Below, in pieces: positions 26,063 through 33,627 of a DNA stretch of 64,000 nt. This stretch comes from an uncultured Clostridium sp. (GTDB taxonomy: Bacteria; Bacillota; Clostridia; TANB77; CAG-508): assembly GCA_946499885.1 (NCBI GenBank), contig CAMMTN010000007.1, positions 1-64,000 of the forward strand, written 5' to 3'. A program made the position numbers and the translations under genes. Each line of letters starts with the position of its first letter. The first letter of the stretch is position 1. The notes beneath the pieces are model-generated. The model was not told the origin of the DNA, did no database searches, and worked only from the letters and a program-made list of their open reading frames with translations.

Positions 26063-28459
26063 TTATTTTACAACTATGTTATAGATTTTACCTTTTACAT
26101 ATATTTCTTTTACAATTGTTTTTCCTTCAAGATGTGCCTGCACATTTTCAACTTGATGTGCAATTTCTTTTATTTGTTCTTGAGTAGCATCCACAGGAAT
26201 CTTTATTGTAGCTCTAACTTTTCCATTTACTTGTACAGGAAGATTTATTTCATCATCTACTAATTTGCTTTCATCATATGTAGGCCATGATTCATAAGTG
26301 ATTGTGTCTGAATGACCTAACCTATTCCACAATTCTTCTGCAATATGAGGAGCAACTGGGCTTAATAATTTTACAAATCCTTCTGCATATTCTTTTGGAA
26401 TGATATTCTCTTTAGTAGCAGAATTTATAAATATCATCATTTGAGAAATTGCAGTATTAAAATACATATTCTCATAATCATTTGTAACTTTTTTTACAGT
26501 AAAGTTATATACTTTTTCAAGATTTATGTTTGGTTTATCTTGAACTTTATCAGATTCAACAAATAATCTCCATATTCTATCCAAGAATTTTTTTGAACCA
26601 TCTATTCCGTTTGGGTCCCATGGTTTTGCAGCATCAATTGGTCCCATAAACATTTCATAAACTCTTAATGCGTCTGCACCATATTCCTTAACCATATCAT
26701 CAGGATTTATAACATTTCCTTTAGATTTACTCATTTTTTCGCCATTTGAACCTAATATCATTCCTTGATGACGAAGTTTTGCAAATGGTTCTTTAGTATA
26801 AACCACACCTTTGTTATATAGATAGTTATTCCAAAATCTTGAATATAACAAATGTCCTACTGCATGTTCAGGTCCTCCAACATAAAGGTCAACAGGCATC
26901 CAATGCTTTAGAAGTTCTGGGTCTGCTATTTCATTTTCATTGTTAGGATCAATATATCTTAAGAAATACCAACTAGAACCGGCACTACCAGGCATTGTAC
27001 TTGTTTCACGTCTTGCCTTCTTTCCATCAAATGTAGTGTTTACCCAATCAGTTGCTTTATCTAATGGAGAAGCACCTGATTTAGATGGGGCGTAATCTTC
27101 AAGTTCTGGTAGAACTAAGGGAAGTTCACTATCTGCAATAACATGGATTTCGTCCCCTTCAGTAAATACAACAGGAATTGGTTCTCCCCAATAACGTTGT
27201 CTTGCGAATATCCATTCACGTAGTTTATAATTTACCTTTTTAGTACCTATACCTTTTTCTTCTAACCAAGCAAGCATTTTATCGATTGCTTCTTGTTTTC
27301 CTAAACCATTTAAGAAGTTAGAATTAATATGAATTCCATCTCCAGTAAATGCTTCTTTTGAGACATCTCCACCTTCTAGAACAGGAATTATTTCAATTTC
27401 AAATTTCTTGGCAAATTCATAATCTCTTTCATCGTGTGCAGGAACAGCCATAATAGCACCTGTGCCATAAGTAGAAAGTACATAATCTGAAATCCAAATT
27501 GGAATTTCTTTTCCACTTACAGGATTAATAGCATAAGCTCCTGTAAAGCATCCTGTTTTTTCTTTATTTAACTCAGTTCTTTCTAAGTCTGATTTAGAAG
27601 CAGCTAAAGCTTTGTATTCTGTTATCAAATCTTTTTGTTCAGGAGTAGTAATTTCATCTACTAATTCATGCTCAGGTGAAAGTACACAATAAGTTGCACC
27701 AAATAAAGTATCTGCTCTTGTTGTAAATACTGTAAATGTTTTATCAGTGCCAGCAACTTTAAACTTAACTTCAGCACCAACAGATTTTCCTATCCAGTTA
27801 CGTTGAATCTCCTTTGTAGATTCTGGCCAATCAAGATCATCTAAGCCATCAAGTAAAGTTTCAGCATATTTAGGTATATCCATAACCCATTGCTTCATAT
27901 TTTTACGAACAACAGGGAATCCACCTCTTTCGCTTTTTCCATTTATAACTTCATCATTTGAAAGAACGCAACCCAATCCTTCGCACCAATTTACAGGCAT
28001 TTCGACTAATTTAGCTAGTCCATCTTCATATAATTTTTTAAATATCCATTGTGTCCATTTATAATAACTTGGGTCACAGGTAGAAACCTCTTTGCTCCAG
28101 TCAAAAGAGAAACCAAGCATTTTTAATTGTCTTTTAAATGTTTCAATATTCTTTTTTGTAAATCCTGCTGGATGATTTCCTGTTTTTATTGCATATTGTT
28201 CAGCAGGAAGTCCAAAGGCATCCCAACCCATAGGATGAAGAACATTGTATCCTTGCATTCTTCTCATTCTAGACATTATATCTGTTGCAGTGTATCCTTC
28301 TGGATGACCAACGTGAAGACCTTGTCCAGATGGGTAAGGAAACATATCTAATGCATAATATTTAGGTTTAGAAAAGTCCCATACATCAGTTTTAAATGTT
28401 TCATTTTTTTCCCAATATTCTTGCCACTTTTGTTCTATCTCATTAAAGTTATATGACAT
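26063..28459 (-). CDS. leuS: Leucyl-tRNA synthetase
   Basis: A 798-residue class I aminoacyl-tRNA synthetase charging tRNA-Leu. The HIGH-type motif is [15 protein letters not shown] (~40-54), the editing domain contains the [11 protein letters not shown] segment, and the KMSKSKGN motif lies near residue 575. The C-terminal anticodon-binding part ([12 protein letters not shown]) is present, so it is complete. The minus-strand ATG at 28459 follows GAGAGGAT; the 22 extra residues of a longer reading are unlikely. No T-box leader was recognised in the short upstream gap. Confidence 0.97.
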   Translation of the reverse strand: MSYNFNEIEQKWQEYWEKNETFKTDVWDFSKPKYYALDMFPYPSGQGLHVGHPEGYTATDIMSRMRRMQGYNVLHPMGWDAFGLPAEQYAIKTGNHPAGFTKKNIETFKRQLKMLGFSFDWSKEVSTCDPSYYKWTQWIFKKLYEDGLAKLVEMPVNWCEGLGCVLSNDEVINGKSERGGFPVVRKNMKQWVMDIPKYAETLLDGLDDLDWPESTKEIQRNWIGKSVGAEVKFKVAGTDKTFTVFTTRADTLFGATYCVLSPEHELVDEITTPEQKDLITEYKALAASKSDLERTELNKEKTGCFTGAYAINPVSGKEIPIWISDYVLSTYGTGAIMAVPAHDERDYEFAKKFEIEIIPVLEGGDVSKEAFTGDGIHINSNFLNGLGKQEAIDKMLAWLEEKGIGTKKVNYKLREWIFARQRYWGEPIPVVFTEGDEIHVIADSELPLVLPELEDYAPSKSGASPLDKATDWVNTTFDGKKARRETSTMPGSAGSSWYFLRYIDPNNENEIADPELLKHWMPVDLYVGGPEHAVGHLLYSRFWNNYLYNKGVVYTKEPFAKLRHQGMILGSNGEKMSKSKGNVINPDDMVKEYGADALRVYEMFMGPIDAAKPWDPNGIDGSKKFLDRIWRLFVESDKVQDKPNINLEKVYNFTVKKVTNDYENMYFNTAISQMMIFINSATKENIIPKEYAEGFVKLLSPVAPHIAEELWNRLGHSDTITYESWPTYDESKLVDDEINLPVQVNGKVRATIKIPVDATQEQIKEIAHQVENVQAHLEGKTIVKEIYVKGKIYNIVVK

Positions 28460-28555
28460 AACATCAATCCTCTCTATATAAGTAAAATTTATAATACTAT
28501 AACACAAAATGGCGAAAAATTCCATAGTTTTTATATTTTTTGAAACAGAAATAAT

Positions 28556-28590
28556 AAAAAACTATTAACAATAAAAATGTTAATAGTTTT
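28556..28590 (-). terminator. Terminator of the small XRE gene
   Basis: AAAACTATTAACA pairs with TGTTAATAGTTTT, followed by T residues on the minus strand, between the XRE gene and leuS. Confidence 0.65.
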
Positions 28591-28798
28591 AATGAATAGT
28601 ATTTTTAGTAATATTTCTAATATATTTTCCAATCTCATCGTCAGTTAAACCTAACTCTGAAATTAACTTATATAATATATCTCTCCTGGGTAAATCTTCT
28701 TCCTTATCTATACGAACATATTGTCTTAGGCTAATGCCAAGAATATTCGCCATTTGTTCCTGAGTATATTTTTTAGATTTCCTCTTTTCTTTTATCAT
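28589..28798 (-). CDS. Small XRE-family HTH regulator (69 aa)
   Basis: The protein is little more than a Cro/C1-type HTH: TQEQMANILGISLRQYVRID is the helix-turn-helix, followed by short helices (RDILYKLISELGLTDDEIGKYI). Several ATG codons are possible (28807, 28804, 28798); the last has the best distance to GAGGA. It is transcribed divergently from the second pilin-like gene, whose promoter spacer has a TTAAAC-GACAT-GTTTAA palindrome suited to binding by a regulator of this size. The same regulator/pilin arrangement is seen at 801/1471. Confidence 0.82.
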   Translation of the reverse strand: MIKEKRKSKKYTQEQMANILGISLRQYVRIDKEEDLPRRDILYKLISELGLTDDEIGKYIRNITKNTIH

Positions 28799-28859
28799 AT
28801 ACATCATTCCTCAATTAAAGTACTCATACAATTATTGCACAAAAAAAAGAAAAAACATA

Positions 28860-28888
28860 TTGACATTAAACGACATGTTTAATATAAT
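28860..28888 (+). promoter_or_regulatory. Consensus promoter with palindromic spacer
   Basis: TTGACA (28860-28865), 17 bp, TATAAT (28883-28888). The whole spacer is a palindrome, TTAAAC-GACAT-GTTTAA, so bound protein would occlude the polymerase. It contains AAACGACAT, shared with the leader of the first pilin-like gene. The divergent XRE regulator is the natural candidate. Confidence 0.75.
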
Positions 28889-28938
28889 TAATTTAAATTA
28901 AATATATACATATAAATTAATCAAAGGAGGAAAATAAT

Positions 28939-30597
28939 ATGAATGAAAGAGTATTAAAGATATTGAAATTAGATAAGGGCATTACACTAATTGCATTAGT
29001 GATAACAATTGTAATATTAATCATATTAGCAACAGTAGCAATAAATGCAATATTTGGAGAAAGTGGATTAATAACAAGTGCGGAAAAAGGAAAGCTAGAA
29101 CAAGAAAAAGCAGAAGCAAGGGAAAGACTAAGTTTAGTCTTAGCAGATGCATATACAGAAAAGATAACAAATAAAGAAGAATATGACCAAAATCAATTTC
29201 TAAATGACTTCATAGTAGCAAGGGAGCCAGAGGCATATATAGAAGGACCAGAAAGTAATGAAATAAGTTTAAATGGACATACATTTGAGTTAAATAGAGA
29301 AGTACCAGAATTAGGTGACTATATAGGGGAGGCAGGAAATTTACCAGCAAGAATAAGTAAAATAGAATATGAAGTAGATGTGGAAGCAAAAACAATAAGT
29401 GTAACAGTAAGTGCAGTAAGAATAGAAAAAGTAGAAACTCCACAATATAAATATTATATAAAAGAAGAAAATGGAGAATATGAATTAAAAGATACAAAAA
29501 CAGAAAACACATATACATTTGACGGATTAGAAGAAAAATCATATATAATAAAAGTAGAATTAGTAGGAGAGGTAAATGAAAACTATCCAGAAGGATTAAC
29601 AACAAATAAAGAGACAGGGGTAATAGCTTTAGGCGAAAAGTTCTCAGAGATATATCAAACAACAACTAAATATACAGATAGTGAAGGAAATGTTGCATGG
29701 ATTCCAGGAGGCTTTGCAGTAGGAGTATCAGATGGCATAAATACAGTAAATGATGGACTTGTAATAAAGGATAGCAAAGGAAACCAATTTGTGTGGATAC
29801 CAGTAGCAGATTATAGGGCAATGTATGAAGAAGTATCAGAACCAATTACATTATCAGAAGTAACAACTACAACAAATGTGTATAGTAAATTAAGAGGAGT
29901 AACAGCAGGAAAACCAGGAAGTACAGAATATAGAGAGCCAGATTTACTAACTACTTGTGATACACAATCACAATATTATAGTATATTAGGATGTAGTAGT
30001 GCAAAAGATATGGCAGATAAAATGGTAGCAGAGTATACAGCAACATATGAAAGTATAAAACTTTATGGTGGATTTTATATAGGAAGATTTGAGTTAACAG
30101 GAAGTGTAGATAATTCGTCAGTGCAAAAAGGAGCAGTATTGTCAGCAGAAAAAGCAGGAAATTGGTATTATCTAAAAAAAGCATGTACAAATGTAGTAAG
30201 TACAAAATATGCACAAAGTACAATGATATATGGAAACCAATACGATGAAGCAATAGCTTGGTTAAAAACAAAAGGATATAATACAGATACTGATTCAAGA
30301 AGTTGGGGAAATTATAGCGATAGTACAGGAGCAGCAAATATATCAGGAAAAGGTTCACTACAAATAACAGGATATAGTAAAGCATGGAGTGCGCAAAATA
30401 TATACGATTTAGCAGGAAATTATTATGAATGGATACAAGAGGCGAGCTTCATCAACGGTCGAGTTCGTCGTGGTGGCGTTTTCATGTATTCCGGTTCTAG
30501 CCTTCCGGCTTCTTCCCGCGGCGTCAGTTATCCGGACTACCCCAACAACGATTGCTCTAGTCGATCAGCTTTATATGTAACACTGAACACTGATTAG
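28939..30597 (+). CDS. Pilin-like surface protein with FGE/C-type-lectin domain and DGR-type variable tail
   Basis: A 552-residue protein with a complete prepilin leader (MNERVLKILKLDKG then ITLIALVITIVILI), so it should be processed by a prepilin peptidase and embedded or assembled through the hydrophobic helix. Residues ~14-210 are almost identical to the gene at 1471. From about residue 230 the sequence differs, but it has FGE-like motifs (WIPVADYRAM, YGGFYIGRFE, YDLAGNYYEWIQEA). The last ~50 codons (from 30441) are GC-rich and NNC/NNT-biased, with GRVRRGG ... PASSRG ... SSRSALYV, the pattern of DGR variable proteins. AAAGGAGG precedes the ATG. It is probably a diversified adhesin or receptor. 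Confidence 0.88.
   Translation: MNERVLKILKLDKGITLIALVITIVILIILATVAINAIFGESGLITSAEKGKLEQEKAEARERLSLVLADAYTEKITNKEEYDQNQFLNDFIVAREPEAYIEGPESNEISLNGHTFELNREVPELGDYIGEAGNLPARISKIEYEVDVEAKTISVTVSAVRIEKVETPQYKYYIKEENGEYELKDTKTENTYTFDGLEEKSYIIKVELVGEVNENYPEGLTTNKETGVIALGEKFSEIYQTTTKYTDSEGNVAWIPGGFAVGVSDGINTVNDGLVIKDSKGNQFVWIPVADYRAMYEEVSEPITLSEVTTTTNVYSKLRGVTAGKPGSTEYREPDLLTTCDTQSQYYSILGCSSAKDMADKMVAEYTATYESIKLYGGFYIGRFELTGSVDNSSVQKGAVLSAEKAGNWYYLKKACTNVVSTKYAQSTMIYGNQYDEAIAWLKTKGYNTDTDSRSWGNYSDSTGAANISGKGSLQITGYSKAWSAQNIYDLAGNYYEWIQEASFINGRVRRGGVFMYSGSSLPASSRGVSYPDYPNNDCSSRSALYVTLNTD
30441..30570 (+). other. Putative DGR variable region 2
   Basis: GC content and codon use change sharply at about 30441. 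Codons such as AGC, TTC, ATC, AAC, GGC, TCC, CGC, GTC, GAC and CCC dominate, as expected if template AAC/AAT codons were mutated at adenines. The encoded RGG...GSSLPASSRG...SRSALYV matches the C-type-lectin end of known DGR targets. It differs strongly from variable region 1, so the two would use different templates or have diverged. Confidence 0.65.
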
Positions 30598-30715
30598 AGA
30601 AGTAGAGAAAATAAACAAGATAGAGATAAGGCGAGTTTGTCAAGTTAACTGTGTAAATTCAAATAGAATTTTTTTGAAAGGTAATATTTAATCTGATTTT
30701 AAATGTTACCTTTTT

Positions 30716-31960
30716 TTAATTTTCAATGTACTTTAAAAATCTGCTTTCAAATATTCCAATAAGTTCATTTCTTATATTTTTCCAATTAGCAATCCCTTTA
30801 GACCAATTCTTTTGTAAATCCTTTATTCTTAAGTATAATACTTTCATAAGTGCATTTTCGTTAATGAACGAACCTTTTCCTTTAGTAACCTTTCTAAGTC
30901 CAGCATTTAAACTCTCAATCGCATTTGTTGTATAAATAACTTTTCTTATTCCTATTGGATATTCGAACATTTGGTAAATCCATTCTATATTATCTTTTAC
31001 TTTATTTAATATTTTTTTATTATCTTTGTATTTGTCTTTAAAATTTTCATATTCAAGCTTAGCCTTCTCTAGATTTTCAGCTGTATATATCTTTTTAAAA
31101 TCTGCAATAATTTCTTTACACTCTTTTTTATTACTGATTGCATAAATATTTCTCGTAATATGCACTATACATCTTTGCATAATTGATTGTGGAAAAACTT
31201 TTTCAACTGCTTCTGGTAAACCTGCAAGTCCATCCATAGAAACAAAGAAAATATCTTCAACTCCTCTGCTTTTTAATTCTTCAAATATTTCATTCCATTT
31301 ACTAGCAGATTCTGTTGTATCTATCCATATACCTAATACATCCTTAATTCCATTAGTATCTACCCCTAAAGCTACATAGATTGCTTTTTTTATACTTATT
31401 AAATCTTCTTTTACAGAACAATACAAACAGTCTACATACACAAAAGGATAACACTTTTGAAGTTGTCTATTTTGCCAAATTTTTACTTCTTCACTAACTG
31501 CTGATGTCATATTACTAATAGTTTCAGAACTTAGTTTTATGGAATATATTTCTTCAATAGTTTCACTTATATCTTTTAATGAATTTCCTTTAGCATAAAG
31601 TGAAATAACTAAATTGTCAAACCCTTCTAAAACCTTTTGTCTCTTTTTTACTATTTGTGGCTCAAACTCTCCATTTCTATCTCTTGGTGGAACAATTGTT
31701 ATTTCTCCATTATCTGTTTTTACCTTTTTTCCTTTTGAAGTAGAACCATTTCTTCTATTGTCATTTTCTTTGGCAACATGAGAACCTTTATTGTATTCCA
31801 TGAATTCATTAAATTCTTCATCTAGTAATCTCTGAACAACTTTACCATACATTTGATTTAATGTGGAAGATATATCATTAGCTGATTTTATTCCTTTTTT
31901 CATAAGCAAGTCTAATATTTGATTATCTATCTTTTCTTCTTCACTTAATTCTTTTTTCAT
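30716..31960 (-). CDS. IS256-family (mutator-type) transposase
   Basis: A 414-residue DDE transposase. The three acidic residues are visible in the usual surroundings: VYVDCLYCSVKED (first Asp), VSMDGLAGLPEAVEKVFP (second Asp) and TTNAIESLNAGLRK (Glu); the IQRCIVH-like segment (MQRCIVHITRN) is also present. It therefore looks functional. The start ATG overlaps the stop of the upstream gene in an ATGA arrangement, with GGAGG inside the upstream gene, so the two are translationally coupled. A hairpin plus T run at about 30677-30718 follows the gene inside the element. Confidence 0.95.
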   Translation of the reverse strand: MKKELSEEEKIDNQILDLLMKKGIKSANDISSTLNQMYGKVVQRLLDEEFNEFMEYNKGSHVAKENDNRRNGSTSKGKKVKTDNGEITIVPPRDRNGEFEPQIVKKRQKVLEGFDNLVISLYAKGNSLKDISETIEEIYSIKLSSETISNMTSAVSEEVKIWQNRQLQKCYPFVYVDCLYCSVKEDLISIKKAIYVALGVDTNGIKDVLGIWIDTTESASKWNEIFEELKSRGVEDIFFVSMDGLAGLPEAVEKVFPQSIMQRCIVHITRNIYAISNKKECKEIIADFKKIYTAENLEKAKLEYENFKDKYKDNKKILNKVKDNIEWIYQMFEYPIGIRKVIYTTNAIESLNAGLRKVTKGKGSFINENALMKVLYLRIKDLQKNWSKGIANWKNIRNELIGIFESRFLKYIEN

Positions 31961-32742
31961 CTTAAATATTCCTCCAATTCAGTTCCGTATTTGATATATA
32001 TTATATTTAACAACTCTAACCATTCGGCACGATAGCAGCTTCTTCGAGATTCATATTTATTTATGAATTCTAAAAAATATGTATTAACTTCTGATATATT
32101 ACTTGCTAATTTTTCTAAGTTATTTAGCTTATTTAATTCTCTTTTTATATCTCTTATTGGATAATATGGATAAAGAAACTTTCTGATTTCATAAGGATAT
32201 GCATAGAATTTTTTTATTTCTTTTTCATTTCTATCTAGTAACATTAATACCACTTTATTATTGTTAAACTGCTCTCTAAACATTTCTATTTCAATGTTAT
32301 GATCTTCTAGTGTTTTTGCAAAAAACAAATCTTTTAAGTTTGTAATGAATTTTCTTGTTGATTTTTCAGTAAAAAATCTTGTTATATCTACAATAATTTC
32401 TTCTGGAGAATGTATTATATGAACATTAGTATATACTATTTTTAAGCATCTTTCAAGATTTCTGTTTTGAGGAATAACTGCAAAGAGTAGGGATTCAGCT
32501 CCTCTAGCTTTTATACTTTCGAAATATTCTAGCCAAAATCTATTATTATATTTATCTTCAAACAATGAAGCTAAAACTTGTCTATTGCCCGAGATATCTG
32601 TTCCTAGTATGATGTACAACATTTTCTTTTCTTTGCAAGCCTCATTATTTCTTATATATATTTCTTTTGTAATGATACTCCAAGATACATAGCATCTATT
32701 TAGTTTTCTCTTTTGCAAATCGTTTAAATTAATTTTTTCCAT
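31957..32742 (-). CDS. Divergent, probably catalytically dead IS256 transposase homologue
   Basis: A 261-residue protein that aligns by eye to the catalytic half of the adjacent transposase: LYIILGTDISGNRQVLASLF matches the transposase VALGVDTNGIKDVLGIW region, FWLEYFESIKARGAESLLFA matches KWNEIFEELKSRGVEDIFFV, and YPYEIRKFLYPYYPIRDIKR matches YPIGIRKVIYTTNAIESLN. At the three catalytic places it seems to have Ser, no Asp (AVIPQNRN) and no Glu (PIRDIK). The N-terminal DNA-binding part is absent. AAAGGAGG precedes the ATG. A regulatory or architectural partner of the transposase is a reasonable inference. Confidence 0.75.
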   Translation of the reverse strand: MEKINLNDLQKRKLNRCYVSWSIITKEIYIRNNEACKEKKMLYIILGTDISGNRQVLASLFEDKYNNRFWLEYFESIKARGAESLLFAVIPQNRNLERCLKIVYTNVHIIHSPEEIIVDITRFFTEKSTRKFITNLKDLFFAKTLEDHNIEIEMFREQFNNNKVVLMLLDRNEKEIKKFYAYPYEIRKFLYPYYPIRDIKRELNKLNNLEKLASNISEVNTYFLEFINKYESRRSCYRAEWLELLNIIYIKYGTELEEYLR

Positions 32743-32838
32743 TTTCTGAACCTCCTTTTATTTTTTACATGCAAAAAAATCTAACCATATATTTTCAAAA
32801 ATCTCTTTTTGAAAATACACAGTTAGATTTTAACACTC

Positions 32839-33066
32839 GATAAGGCAATAGTAGAGTATGCAATTAATATGAGCTTGTCAATATTAGTGTGTGAATTTTT
32901 TAATATATATATAGGGAAGTGATATGATAAAAGCTAAATTATTAAGCAAGAAAATCATGTCACTTTTTATATAACCTATAATATTCAATTGTCTATGGTC
33001 AAATATATATTGAAAAATTTAAAATTATTATATATAATGTAAATAAATTAAGGAGGAAAAGTAAGT
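32839..33066. other. Flank of the IS and leader of the guanine deaminase gene
   Basis: Contains the right target duplication and ~40 bp shared with the region after the first pilin-like gene (32839-32880), then a hairpin AAGTGATATGAT/ATCATGTCACTT with T residues (about 32922-32970) that can terminate transcription, then GGAGGAAA as the ribosome site. No purine riboswitch was recognised. Confidence 0.6.
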
Positions 33067-33528
33067 ATGAATAAATATATGCAAATAGCAAATGATTGTG
33101 CTGCACATGGTGCAAATATCGGAGAAGGAGGACCATTTGGAGCAGTAATAACAGATAAGGAAGGCAAAATAATTGCAAAAGGAAACAATATGGTTTTAAA
33201 AAATAATGATCCGACCGCTCATGCAGAAGTAACGGTTATAAGAGAGGCCTGTAAAAAGCTTGGAACATATGATTTATCCGGATATATTTTATATACATCA
33301 TGTGAACCATGTCCAATGTGTTTATCAGCAATTATATGGGCAAATATAAAAGAAGTATATTATGCTTGTACAAGAGACGATGCAGGAAATATTGGATTTA
33401 GAGATGATGTGATATATGAATATTTGGAAGGAAGAAATAAAAATTTAATTAATTTAAAGCAAATAGATAGAGAGGAATGTGTTTCTTTATTCGAAGAATA
33501 CAAGAAAAATAAAAAAACAATATATTAA
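33067..33528 (+). CDS. guaD: Guanine deaminase (cytidine-deaminase-like fold)
   Basis: A 153-residue zinc enzyme of the CDA superfamily that converts guanine to xanthine. GPFGAVI, NDPTAHAEVTVIREACKKLG and YTSCEPCPMCLSAIIWA give the HAE and PCxxC zinc-binding and proton-shuttle motifs and match GuaD of Bacillus subtilis closely in pattern and length; TadA-type tRNA deaminases lack the NDPTAHAEVT spacing. GGAGG precedes the ATG, and a terminator overlaps the stop. With the deaminase at 3929 it points to purine salvage or catabolism, although the two are far apart. Confidence 0.88.
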   Translation: MNKYMQIANDCAAHGANIGEGGPFGAVITDKEGKIIAKGNNMVLKNNDPTAHAEVTVIREACKKLGTYDLSGYILYTSCEPCPMCLSAIIWANIKEVYYACTRDDAGNIGFRDDVIYEYLEGRNKNLINLKQIDREECVSLFEEYKKNKKTIY

Positions 33529-33542
33529 TATATTGTTTTTTC
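33511..33542 (+). terminator. Rho-independent terminator overlapping the guaD end
   Basis: AAAAAACAATATA pairs with TATATTGTTTTTT; the stem includes the last codons and stop of guaD. Confidence 0.75.
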
Positions 33543-33571
33543 TTGACATTAATTAGACAATTATATATTAT
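33543..33571 (+). promoter_or_regulatory. Promoter of adhE
   Basis: TTGACA (33543-33548), 17 bp, TATTAT (33566-33571), about 55 bases before the adhE ribosome site GGGAGG. Confidence 0.65.
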
Positions 33572-33627
33572 AGTTGTTAGTTACAAATTAGAAAACAAAG
33601 AAACATTTCTAATATTGGGAGGTAAAC

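Larger units (their letters stand above)
30633..32838 (-). mobile_element. IS256-family insertion sequence with two genes
   Basis: A 2206-bp element. Its ends share GAGT....AA..TAACTGTGTA as ~23-bp imperfect terminal inverted repeats, with further similarity inward (TTCAAA.AGA.TTTTTGAAA). It is flanked by an exact 8-bp direct repeat GATAAGGC (30625-30632 and 32839-32846), typical of IS256-family target duplication. Joining the flanks restores a sequence also present intact at 3611-3640, which confirms the boundaries. It carries two overlapping minus-strand genes. Confidence 0.88.

Noticed and set aside
28460..28588. T-box leader for leuS
   Set aside because: The upstream gap is too short and has no specifier loop, T-box sequence or antiterminator.
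32880..33066. Guanine riboswitch before guaD
   Set aside because: The conserved core (TATAAT...GATATGG...GTTTCTACC type) and its helices are absent; only a terminator-like hairpin is present.
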